A stretch of 64,000 nucleotides of DNA from Nilaparvata lugens (lineage: Eukaryota; Arthropoda; Insecta; Hemiptera; Delphacidae), in the NCBI RefSeq assembly GCF_014356525.2, contig NC_052505.1, positions 47,393,969 through 47,457,968 of the forward strand. Reading direction: 5' to 3'. The notes below the pieces were generated by a model, which saw only the letters and a program-made list of their open reading frames with translations, ran no database searches and was not told where the DNA came from. Positions 12,351 through 23,700 of this stretch are shown here, piece after piece (position 1 is the stretch's first letter; every line of letters starts with the position of its first letter). Made by a program: the position numbers and the translations under genes.

Positions 12351-13462
12351 GAATACGTTGCTTACGAAACTACAAGGCTAGAACCATCAGGTGATCAGCT
12401 GTTCAAAAGCGTACATTTCAACCCGTGTTTACATTGAAAACCCTATGTTGAATGGAATTTTTCGTGAATAAACGTTAATAATTCAACTGATAATCACTTT
12501 TTTGAAATAATGACTTGTTATTTTATTTTTCCAATTTAAATTTTAACCTACATCATAATTTCAAGGGTAGTAATCATTGAATTATATTAATATTTTAGTT
12601 ATTGGTTAACCAATTTGTAGGTTACATGTTTCAAGATAGCTTATTCAAATTCAAACTTACTTCTTTTACAAAAGTATTAAGTTTAGCCGAGTCATGGTTT
12701 ATAAATAAGAATTATCATGTTATTGATCAACAATAAATTATAAAAACATTGTTGATAATCTAAATTAGTTTCTTTTTAAACGAATTAAGTACGATGTATT
12801 TACGGGTGTGCTCAACTCTATTCTGGAGTTTAAGACTAAATTCATTATTTTTTCAAAACTTTCAAGTAAAAAAGTGTTGATTTTGAATTGTGTAGGATAA
12901 ATATTACATATATATATTATCAAAGCTTTTTTAGACTTAATATGATTCATAGCTGGCATACATTTAATAGAGAATGAGTTACAATTTATAAAATAGCTTA
13001 CCCTGGTAGGTCTACAAAATTAACTGTATAGTTTAACACCGTAATTTTTTTATTGACATTATGACATTTACAATCATGAATAATATTTCAATTGAACTAC
13101 TGTATATACCTACCTATACTTTCTTCAAAGTTTAGAATCATTAAAACTGCTAGTAGTGTTTTGAATTACGGTATGTGTTTCCTCTGATCCCACAACCATG
13201 GCTAATTATTAATAAAGCAGAAGTTATTAAAGATCATGCTGTAATTCGAATAGCAGAGCTTCAAAACTGAATGAAGTATAAACATATCAGTTTTTTGACA
13301 TTATATTTTATATTAATATATATTAGGTAGAAGTAAATTACACTCATTCTTTTACCCATTAATCTATTTACTCACCCAGATAAGTAAGAAAGTCGTGTTT
13401 CAGTTGATTCGTTGTTGATTATCCATATTTTTTACCAATATTATAACAAAGTATAGTATTGT
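12351..13462. other. AT-rich sequence, nothing recognised
   Basis: Only short chance ORFs are present. No repeat seen elsewhere in the window was noticed here. Confidence 0.5.
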
Positions 13463-13620
13463 ATTTTGATAACTTTAAACTGAAAAAACACATTCTTTTG
13501 GTGTAACGACGACCGTTTAGTGCTGGTGTGTTGTACATTCTCAAGCCGAACAGAAACTCGAAACGGTAGTCACCATACCAAAATAATATGAGTGTTTTTT
13601 CATTTTAAAGTTATCAAAAT
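13463..13620. mobile_element. Short fold-back MITE (about 158 bp)
   Basis: The outer 55 bp or so on each side are inverted copies: ATTTTGATAACTTTAAA at the left matches the reverse of TTTAAAGTTATCAAAAT at the right, and the similarity continues inward through a GACxACCGTTT segment. The centre is a short loop. No coding capacity. Confidence 0.75.
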
Positions 13621-14521
13621 GAAATATAGTTAATGTTCAACCTTCTAAAGGCGCACTAAGACACTACCTCCATAAACACGGAGGTGTAGTGACTGAGACC
13701 GTAATTGAAAAAAAAATTCAAAGAAGGCCAATATGGTATATGTGCTTTTTCAAGAATTGACAGAAAAATGTTGAATACAAGTTCAGTTATAGGGTCTAGA
13801 AATTCAATATAGCTAAACCTTATTGACTTCTATATCGCCCAGAATAGGCGATTTTTTTTTGCTCTTACCAGCGTTTTCTTAGCTTTTTAAAAATTCAAGA
13901 GAGAATTCTTACGTTTGGTACAAAATTTCAGGTAACTTGAGGTGTATTAGTTATGTAGGCTATTGCAGGGCCTAGAAGGTGTGCTAGATATTGGCGTTTC
14001 CAGTGTTTATCTGTGTTTTATCAGCATTTTCAAAACCTAATGAGCAGAAAATGTTCAAATTTTGTACATTTTTCAGTATAATATGAATAACAGTTCAAGG
14101 AATGAAATGACAAATTCATAGCAACACTGAATTAGATTATTAATTGCGCTATAATGATACCCCTGCCATTTAGCAGATAATCTTAACTCAGCTGGGGGAC
14201 TCTAGCCTTTGCATGTTAGAAGAGACCATCATAAATATTAATATAATTTGTGCAAGAGCGCGCTTAATTATGCATAACCAAGCTTGCAGACGAGATACGT
14301 ACAATATCTGAAAAGAGCAAGAGGAACACTCACACTGTAAGCGTGCACTTGGTTGCGTTCAGTGTGAACAACGTGTTTCAATAGCATTTTTGATATTTTG
14401 AGTTCCAGATATTTCCAATTCCGCTGTCTGACAAATATTCGGAGTTCCACCCAGCAACAGTTTTCAAGCATAGGACATTTAACATTGATATTTTGAGTTC
14501 CAGATATTTCCAATTCCGCGG
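13621..14521. repeat. Degenerate repeats and a 34-bp direct repeat
   Basis: A 34-bp segment beginning TTTTGAGTTCCAGATATTTCC is present at about 14396 and again at about 14490. A small hairpin (CACTACCTCC / GGAGGTGTAGTG) lies near 13659-13691. Segments at about 13880-14080 (GCGTTTTCTTAGCTTTTT, GAGCAGAAAATGTTCAAATT) resemble those at 19990-20350. No gene. Confidence 0.5.
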
Positions 14522-14870
14522 CCCCTTTTGATAGAATAACGAAAAAAAAATGGCGGCTGAGTTACTTTTGTGGAGTCACTGTCAAACAAAGACCTTAAAG
14601 ATGCATATCTCCTTAAGGTGTTTGCTGTCGAAAGTAAAAATAAAATATTCTGGCAAACTGGCAACATTGCAAAGCTAGAGAGAGATATAGTGCTATCTGT
14701 TTTTGTGTGATAGAAAAGGACAGCATCAGTATTGTCAATCGTACACTGCCATTATAACGTGGACCTCACTATATATTACAATGCGGAACTTCCTAACAGG
14801 ATGGCGGATTTTTGCGCCAGGGTACTAGCCGAGGTTCCATACTGTATGAATAGTTGAATACTGTGGCCTA
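14522..14870 (+). repeat. Dispersed repeat family, copy C (uninterrupted)
   Basis: Nearly identical to copy B without the 606-bp insertion, so it provides the empty site for that MITE. Confidence 0.8.
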
Positions 14871-16435
14871 ACCTTAAATTTTATGAATATTTTGATATTT
14901 GTGACTTTGTTTTGTTCTGGTGTAATTTTGATACATATTGAGACTAATTATTATGCTGTAAATATAATTTGAGAAAAGATGAAAATGATATCTGTTCAAG
15001 AATATTGTTGTCCAAAAATGATAATTGATTTGATATTGTAGAGAGTTTAAATACTGATAGGCCTACCGTATATTTAATGAATAACTTTCAATTGCTTTTA
15101 CTACTCTTTATCTTGTTGGAAATCTATCATACAATGAGAAATCAGGTAAAGCATAATTGCATATTTTGAAGTTACACTATGATTTCAACTCCTCTGTTAC
15201 TAAATGATGGAATTAGGCCTATATTTAAAACGTTTTTTGACACATGTACCGGTATTTTTTGTTGTTGATAAGACTAGAGTTGGACTTTAGTCAGAGCAAA
15301 TATCAGGGTTTAAACCCGTACCAGTCTGTGGGTAAAGGAAGCTGTAACACCAATGTTGGAGTCACATATATGTGGCCAGGCTGGTGACCCGAATCCCCGA
15401 GTGAGACACAAAAGCCGGTTACCAAAATACGTTGTTCCTAGAGTAATAAACGCAAAAAACCCTTGACACTCTGGGCTCCAAGAATGCGGGATTGTGACAG
15501 CCAAATGTAATAGAATCCTGAAACTTTGTATTTCTAGACTAACTTATGAATATTTATAATAAACCAGATAGCTTAATCCCTTTCCTTATCAGCATTTACG
15601 TCAATGGAATGGAACTCTTTCACATTCACATCTAGTTTTAAACCCTAGAAAGGACGGGCTGACGTTTCTATTAGCTGCAACCCACAAACAATGTAATTGA
15701 ATGTTTTAAAAAGAAGATTCATCATTTGAATAGTATAAAATTCCATTAAATTATATTTGTGAATCTATTAAATTTATGAAAATGTGATTACTGAGTTTTT
15801 AGTCAATTCTGGAAATCTATGCGTAAGCTGAAGAAAATGAATCCTTCCATTTTTCAGTAAGTTGCAAGAACATTAATTTTTCTCCTTATGTTAATGAGTA
15901 ACAAACGAATTTTTTTTTAAACATGAGGGTCATTCATTCCCCCCTCACAGATTTATTTTTTCAATTCCAATACCGGATTCTATCCTTCATTGCCTCAACT
16001 GTTTGAAGCAATTTAATCAATGATGAAATAACAGAATATACAATTTGAGAAATATTTCCAGATATTCTAAAATTTGTTTTTCTATACCAATTATTGGATA
16101 CATTCATTTGTGTAGTGTTTCACCTTGTTATTCAATTAGGATGATCAAGAAATCATAAGTTTTTGGCTCGCCTAATTTTTCAGTTTACTGCAATTCCCCT
16201 CCAATATAAAGCAGTTTTTGCATTCTCCTTTAGGCAATTTCGTCTTCAAGTTTCAGGCGTTTCTTTTGAGGTCTAAAAGTTTAGCTTTATTTCACTTTCT
16301 CTAAAAAGTGTTTGCCTTTCTTGTGAAAGACTTTCCTCAAGCCCAGTACTCAGTAGGAGACATTTAAGTAGACACCTCAGTAGGAGGTCTCACAAACTTG
16401 GAAGATTGTGTACCTAAGCACTACTTGAGAATGTG
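14871..16435. other. AT-rich sequence, no gene recognised
   Basis: The segment 15300-15500 is less AT-rich than its surroundings and has a reverse ORF of 64 codons, but no recognisable motif. It may be part of a SINE-like repeat. Confidence 0.4.
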
Positions 16436-17112
16436 TTACTTTGCATTCTTTCAGAGTGTCTATAGTTTTATGGATTGGTCTTGTGGGGTTATGCTCCAGA
16501 AGTTCAAAGGGTGCTACTTTTGCAAAAGAAGGCATTGCGTATTATTTCTGGTGCAGCTTATCTAGAGCACTGTAAGCCACTATAAGTGAAAATATTATGA
16601 CTATTTATGGGATGGTGGCTTTCAAACTCTTAATGAATGTAAGGAAGAATTTTGACAACCATCATTGTAGAGAGGACATTCACAGCTACAATACAAAAAA
16701 TAGGATCAGAATAGGATCCCCTACAAGATTAGGTAAAATATTGACAAGTCTTGGACACTTATCGCTGAAACTTTTCAATATGCTCCCTATCACTGTTAGG
16801 GAACTACCACTTGCTTCATTCAAGAGAAGATTGGAGAATCTCCTTTTAAAGAATCCCATTTATTCCTTTTGAGTTCATTTATCTGCCCGTGCTAGATTAT
16901 TTTTAGACTTAAGAATTGTTATGTAATTTCTCTTGTATTAGGTCTGCTTTTATTAATTCCCATAGTGCTTTATATCCCCAAATTCATATTTTTATGTTTG
17001 TTGTTTTTTTCTTGTAATAGTTTTATTGATGTTTATTGACTTCTTGTTATATTTATTAACTTTTCCTATTGCATTGTATATAGCCTTAATGGGATAAAAG
17101 TATTCTTATTCT
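16436..17112 (+). pseudogene. LINE ORF2 C-terminus and 3' end
   Basis: From about 16480 a frame reads W-G-Y-A-P-E-V...L-L-L-Q-K-K-A-L-R-I-I-S-G, then E-H-C-K-P-L: the conserved post-reverse-transcriptase segment of jockey/CR1-type LINE ORF2 proteins. A stop at about 16581 and a frame change interrupt it. It resumes at 16597-16872 with I-H-S-Y-N-T-K-N-R, K-L-F-N-M-L-P and F-K-R-R-L-E-N-L-L, the usual ORF2 C-terminal tail. The 3' UTR ends near 17110 in short TATTCT-type repeats. Only the 3' end is present, as in 5'-truncated LINE insertions. Confidence 0.82.
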
Positions 17113-17169
17113 TACACAAACATTCCAGGTCTATGGTTCCCTAGAAGAAATGGGAGAATTCATGCAATG

Positions 17170-18802
17170 TTAGGGTAAAAACACACTGAAAGCGGAGCGT
17201 GGCGTGACGTTCTAGAGCGCAGCGTGGCATGGCCAGAGCGTTCATGATACAGTTCACATTTCACAGTTTTTAGCCAGTTTATCTTTGCTTCCCTGGTTGG
17301 TATTAGGAATACCAATCTGACAGTGAATTTGAGGGGGTTACAGAGTGCCTACTCACTTCGAAATGCTCTCGACGTCAATGTTCCTCGATGTAGGCTAAGT
17401 AAGGCTCAAAACTGTTATCCGAATATCGCTATTAAAATGTTTAATATGCTACCTCCATCTGTGCGTCATTTGAGTGACAGTGAGTTTAAGAGGAGACTCA
17501 AGTCCTGGCTGTGTTATAACCAAAGCCAGACCATACTACTCCTTGAGTGAATTTTTTCAGGAGTCTATAGTTGACATTTAGCGGCCATCACCGTGTTTAG
17601 CCATCTATGCCATTATGTTTTATTTTTTGACGTGACAGTTTAGTCAAAAACTTTTGTGTAAAATTGTATATTGACCTGATATCCTACCCAGCTCATCTGG
17701 CTGGTTAATGGTCCTACAAATGAAGATTGAAGTTTGATACACACAGGAAGCGTCTGAGCGTCATGCGTCAAGGGCCTAGAAAATGGCGATGTCAAGTTTG
17801 CACGGACATTACATAGTGAGAATATTATTACTTGAAGTATTGGATATTAGCTAAGCCTGCTAGGACAGAGTGTGTTAATTAAATTAACTTGAATCGTCGA
17901 CTATTTGTTGAATATCACCATCTGTTTAATGTGTTGAGAAAGCATGAGTCCCGAGTTTTTGAGTACATGCGAATGTCATCCTTTGATTATATTTTCATAT
18001 AAAATATTTTAGCCTGATTTACAAAAATAGGTTACTGAATGGAGGAATCCTATATCTGCTGAAGAAAGACCTGTAATTAGTAATTAATTACAAAGCTTGA
18101 AAGTTTGTTTCTTCAATGGTTCCATTTTTTTAAAATAACTCAATATTATTCGTTACAAATGGTGAGTGGATTATTTTTAAATAATGTATCAATTCAAGCC
18201 ATCTAAATTCATAATTTTCCAGTTTTCATGTTTATTTTAGACTCAAGTTTTATAAAAATTGTACACGTGCAATTCTAACCTTATCTTGGACTTAGTCACC
18301 TATAAATTTTGAAGAAAAATAACACAAGGACTACCTTATTATTTCATCTACCAATGTTATTACATAAGTGTAATTTACATTGTAAATAAATAAGGTCACC
18401 ATATTTCATAGAAATATAAATTAAATGGATTACAATAGCCTTACTTTTGATTTCAAAGTGCAATAGATGAATGTTCTCTTTTGAATAATCAAATAATACA
18501 CATTACAGAGGAATTTGGGCAAACATTAAATTAATATACTAGTGTACTAGATGGTGGGAAAATGTAGTAGAACAAGTGCATTATTATGTACAAGAGTAGA
18601 CCACTAGTATGTACATTAGTAGGACACTCGCACTTTGACGCTCCAAAAACAAACCAGCTTGTTCCAAAGTTTGACGCCACGCTCCGCTCTGCAAGTAGAC
18701 GCTTCCAGTGTGTTTTAGCTCATTACTTAACATGATATTGTTCACGACGCTCCTCAACGCCACGCCATGCTCCGCTCCGCTTTCAGTGTGGTTGTACTCT
18801 AA
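17170..18802. mobile_element. Composite TIR element (hAT-like ends), nested
   Basis: The left end at 17170 (ttaggg...) and the right end at 18802 are inverted copies sharing ACACTGAAAGCGGAGCG. Inside, a second related pair, ACACACAGGAAGCGTCT at about 17738 and its inverted partner CGCTTCCAGTGTGTTTT near 18695, suggests one family member nested in another. A LINE tail (17323-17550) also lies inside. No transposase was seen. Assignment to hAT is only by general look; no 8-bp target duplication was confirmed. Confidence 0.5.
17290..17720 (+). pseudogene. Second LINE ORF2 C-terminal fragment
   Basis: The frame 17323-17550 encodes Y-S-L-R-N, then K-M-F-N-M-L-P-P-S-V-R-H-L and F-K-R-R-L-K-S-W-L, the same type of ORF2 tail as at 16597-16872 but from a different element. 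It ends in TGA, and a short 3' UTR follows to about 17720. The 5' part is missing. Confidence 0.72.
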
Positions 18803-20360
18803 GAAATTTCTGTGAAAAAATTATGTTTTCTCCAAATCTGTGTGGACGCTAGAAATTTTAAAAATGGTATCTTTGCTTCTAGACGGCTTATAGACTGTGT
18901 TCTCTAGACTATAGACCGTCTTGCAACTTGGTCTACTTGTATGTAGAGAGCCTTCTCAATTTACATTGAAAATAGAACAACATATTTCTACCATTCACCA
19001 CTACCTCCAATTTCCTGTAGGCCTACTTACCTATTTTTAGATCTCAGAATCTCACTATAGGTGACATTTTTGAGTTGTTCAACCTCTTTTTCTCTCAGCC
19101 AATAAGATGGTCTATTTCTGTCTTTAATATACTGTACACTGTATTTTCTTTCTCGGAATCTCTCGATGAAAAGAAATTATAATTTGTCTAGAATTTTGTA
19201 GCTCTTTTGTGTTGAATGTTCTTATTTTGTTGGGTTTCTCTCTCCTGTTGAAGTATTTGTGTGCATTCAAAACGTTTATACGTTTTTTTTTCAAAAAGTA
19301 AATCTAGCTATTTTATCTGATTGGCGAAGAGTGGAAAGTAATGTCTACTCTTCCACTTGACTACAAAATCAACGGAATTCTCCACCTTTTCACGATTGAA
19401 GCAAATGAATTATGAATTTGAGAAAAAACGAACTTGTGACAACTAAGCTTGTAGAAGATTGATTAGTATGCAATCCAATACAAATCCAATGTATCAAGTA
19501 GTATAGGCCTAAAGATGCTTTTGATAAACAGTAAAATCATAAAAAAGGATCATCTCAGTTTCTTTCTCATTGGGTGTGACTCTGAATGCCAAGGTCATTC
19601 ATGGAGACGTTTATTGTTGCTGATCAAAGAAGAGAGTTCTCTACCCACTAATTAAAAATTTCCTATCATAAACTCAATCATTTCCAATAATAAAGCAACA
19701 ATTACAATTGTATTTTAAAAATTTGATATTATTCTCAAAAATGCATTCAAATCATTCTTATTTTTTTGGTAAGATAAAGTTTTAACCAATTGAAACATCC
19801 ATTTTTTCATAATAATTTAACACAATCAACAACCTCTGAATAAAGATTGATACAAGATAAAAAGATGTCTTTGAGTTTAAAACTTGGACAATTTAATCTC
19901 ATAGAAAAAGCTTGGTTGTTGTATCTCGTTCATCTTACCTTTTTCCAATTACAAATTCAACAGTATTTAATCAGTTGAGTTTAGATTAGCGTTTTTTTTG
20001 CGCTTTCTCAGCTTTATCAAGAACAAATGAACAGAAAATGTTCAAATTTTCTACAGAAGCTCAGCTGGGATGTAATAATGTTGTGTTTGAAGGAATTTGA
20101 AATAACGCCAAAGATACGCCCCAAATTACCGTTCTTCCAACGTTTTTCTCAGCTTTTCTGCGTTTTCTCACCTTTTTCAATAATTGATGGAAATATATTA
20201 AAAAATATTCAGTACACAGGTTTAGCTGAGGTAGAAGAATTTTGTTCGCCAAAGATACGCCGATATAGTAACAGGTGTTTTTACTAGCCTTTTTCTCAAA
20301 TTTTCGAGATCAAATTGACATAAAACGTTCAAATTCGGTACAGAGGTTCCGCTGAGGTAT
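18803..20360. other. Non-coding; degenerate repeats at 19985-20350
   Basis: No gene recognised. From about 19985 the sequence holds imperfect repeats of a unit with GCGTTTTTCTCAGCTTTT-like and 'aaaatgttcaaatt' parts, similar to those at 13880-14080. The ORFs at 20027-20287 fall within them. Confidence 0.4.
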
Positions 20361-20364
20361 ACAT

Positions 20365-20478
20365 GCAGGCGAGCGAAGCGAGCCCGCTGATCTCATTTTT
20401 GGACGATCCAGTTGGGGGTAGGAGCCCCCTGGCTAGACGGATATGGCGAGCGAAGCGAGCCTGACGGCTAGTAGAACT
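20365..20478. repeat. GCGAGCGAAGCGAGC repeat pair, possible Helitron-type end
   Basis: GGCGAGCGAAGCGAGC occurs at about 20369 and again at about 20446, the second followed by CTGACGGCTAGT. An end in CTAG before T would suit a Helitron 3' terminus, but I see no good terminal hairpin. Related 'ttcgctcggt' motifs occur at about 53200, 53255 and 54850. Confidence 0.35.
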
Positions 20479-20631
20479 ATGTTTTTCTATTATGTGTGGT
20501 CTGACTACTAAAATAGAAAATCATACTTTTACATTATTGAAAATGGTTTTAGATAATATGAGATAGCAGTTGATTGAGTTTATTGTACCAACTTAGTCCA
20601 GTTCTTGAGCGACTTTTCTCTTCATTTTCAG

Positions 20632-20785
20632 ATTGATAAGTCGTTCACATTCTATGAGAACATTTTATTTGTCTTATCAAGTTTATTTTGTGGATTCCTA
20701 CCAGGTTATTGCACTTTATTATCTTCTGGTTATACACTTGAAGAGTCCGGTACCAGAAATTCTCTGGAATTCAGACTCTACTTTG
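20632..20785 (+). CDS. Nurf-38: Pyrophosphatase exon (N-terminal part)
   Basis: Encodes [19 protein letters not shown], matching the N-terminal strand of the family, and ends one base into a codon at CTTTG|gtaagt. The acceptor is uncertain. A strong pyrimidine tract and TTTTCAG precede 20632, which would add about 24 residues, partly hydrophobic. A second acceptor, CTACCAG, precedes 20705 and gives a more usual length. No ATG is in this exon, so an upstream coding exon is needed; I could not identify it. Confidence 0.75.
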
Positions 20786-23700
20786 GTAAGTATTGTCAAA
20801 GTATAGGAAAGTATCCTACCTAAAAAAAATAATGTAGGCTGTATTGAGATGATGAATATGATAATATATTTTCTCATCCTCTGTTCTCTAAAACTGAATC
20901 CATGTACCACAGTATAATATTTGTATTCTACTGCCATGTTTTATAGACAGGATTGATGAAGAATCTTATTTTAAGCTTTATATGTTGCAGTGCTGATAAT
21001 CATGTGGATTTGTGAATATTTATCCACATTTGAATCCATAGCTTATGATCTGAATATGCATGAGAACTGTTTCATGCTTCAAATTTACTGAACATAGAAG
21101 TCAGCACTTGATTCATATTGCTTAGAGAAAGCAGATATCTGCAGAAAACAGATATCCTTTTTCAACTCCGCATCTTTGCTGATTCGTTTGTAGGTTATGA
21201 AGAACTTTTACTTTAGAAAGAAATTGAGATTGAACTTACACTTAAAAAGTATGAAAAATGAAGGCAATTGTCTATCTACTATTAGTCTCGTTACACAATC
21301 TCATTAGGCCTACAAACGAGCTTTCTCCACTATGAAAATAAAACAGTGCATTTGAAATAACCTGGGACCGGTATGAATAAAGTTAAAAAGTTATGATATT
21401 CCTTGATCAATCATGATGGAATTCAATCATCATTCTCTTCCATTATATCATTATTGCCCAATTCTCCCACATCCCTTTGTAACTTGTTCTTCCAAAATCC
21501 ATTCTACATTCCCATAGTTTGATTTTTGAATCTTTTTTTCAATTATTTTCTTGAAATACCAAGATTTTTCATACCAAATTTCCGAATAGTTTTTTCATTT
21601 TTAAAAATTATTGCAGTAACTCTTCTAATCAAATGAGTATTTCTTATGACTTATGAAATTATTTATCTACAATGTTCAACAAATTGTGGTTGTTTTTTTC
21701 AGCATATGATAATGAGTTCATATCTCCTGTACATGACATTCCTATATACCACAATGAGAGCAGGAGCATATACAATATGGTCGTGGAAATACCTCGTTGG
21801 AGCAATGCCAAAATGGAGGTCAGTAGATTTACTTATACCTAAGTGTCATTTACGGTTTCCAAAGTTCATATTTTTCAGTTTCCTTTCTCTACAATTTAGA
21901 AGTATGAAAGTTTTATACTTACATAATAATTATAACTTCTGAAAGTTCTACTTTTTTTTGTCCATTTCTTCATCACTGTTGTTAATTTAAGACATACTTT
22001 TTGAACAGACTATTAGCTATTATAGTCTTGTAATTGTTCTCATAAATTTCTTTCACATAATGTTAAATATCATTTTATCATCTCGTAATTTATTGTAATT
22101 TCACAATCTTCTATAATATCATGACTCTAAAAGTTGAATTCATAAGTTGTCTGAGGGCTATTGTATCCCAGTAGTCACCTAAATTATTAAAGCCTGAGAG
22201 GAGTACACATTATGATGGTTAGGAGCAGTAGCCTTCAATGAGAAATTTTGCTAAATTGTTAGTTATCGATTTATTATTTTCATAGCTTGTAAAATTTTAT
22301 ATTTTACTGACAGGTGAATGTGTTCCTCAAGTGTCTGTTTAGAGCACAAATAGATTGAATTTAGTTTTTTATAATCCATATTATAGAGAAAGGTAGGGAT
22401 ACAGCAGCAAATAATAGAATATCTAGATAATAGATAATCTAGGGTAATCAGAATTACCGATCTAAACCGGTCAGCGCTCTCTAATTTCTAGTGAGTGCTA
22501 GAAATTAGCACTTGTGACAATCCGTTTGACACAATAAAATAATTCAGAAAAAAGCAAACTATCTTTAATAGAATTATGAAACTGAAAGAACAGTTAGCCT
22601 AGTCAAGGTAACACTCCAATAAAATCAAATCTTCTTTTTGATAAGAAGTAGTCATACTATCAATAAAGCAATAAGAGAACCATGGAAAATATAATTAGCC
22701 TATGCACTAGCTTGAATTCTTTGGCAGAAATGAAATAATAAAGCGACTTAAGGTGTGTTTTCGTAACGGGCAGACGACAGAATTCACTTTAAATTAACAT
22801 TGGTTCTTATGGGAGTATTCACCCATCGGCAGAAAGTTGAGCAGAAAAAAAGAACTGTTCAAGTCAGAGACGAACAGACGATGTTCATCTTGCCGTTCTT
22901 TATAAGGCCTATCAACACAATGCTATTTTGCTTCGACCGATCACTGCTCGTGAACCGTTTTGTCGAAAAAGAACTAATTTCGGGATTCTGTCGATGAGAA
23001 CAGACAGCTTCGAATCACTTTTCTGCTCTGATCACGTGACACTGGCAGAATAATCTTTCTGTGGATCAGACGCCATGTTCTTTTTAACCTCAATCTTCAA
23101 TTGTTGGATGGTTTGTTTTGATATTGGTTGTCAGATTTCGGATTGCTACTATTATACTGTGAAATTAATTTGCAGTGGAAAATTGAGGTATAAAATATTT
23201 CTATTGGTTTCTTTATTCTTATAATTTTTAAAAGAGAAATTAAAAATGGATTTACAACAGAAAGGCGTGAAATTTTTGAAGTTCAAAGTTTTGTACTTTC
23301 CAGACCTGCACAACGAATTACCTATTTGAAAAATAGAATATGGTTAGAAATTGCTGATGTAATAGAGGATTCAAGTAAGTACACTTAAATTTCTCATAAT
23401 AAAGTAGGCTAGATCTACCGTACACAATTATTTGATATAAATTTTATGAGTAGCCTACTAGCATGTTTATTCATAATACTAGTAATTTTTATTCAGGTAG
23501 CCCACTGTAGTAGGCCTTTAATAACCTAGTCTCTAGGTCTAAATTGCTATCTTTTTCATTTTTCAAGAGGTTAGAAGTTGACAAAAGTTTATTTATTTCT
23601 TTTTTTAATGTTTAATTTGTATTATTTAATAATAATGTAAATCCTAGACTAGCTAGTTTGTGTATGGTAGAGAATTATCACAAGAAAGAGAGAAATCTAA

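Noticed and set aside
15300..15504. Possible small gene or tRNA-like sequence
   Set aside because: No recognisable motif and no tRNA fold; perhaps repeat-derived.
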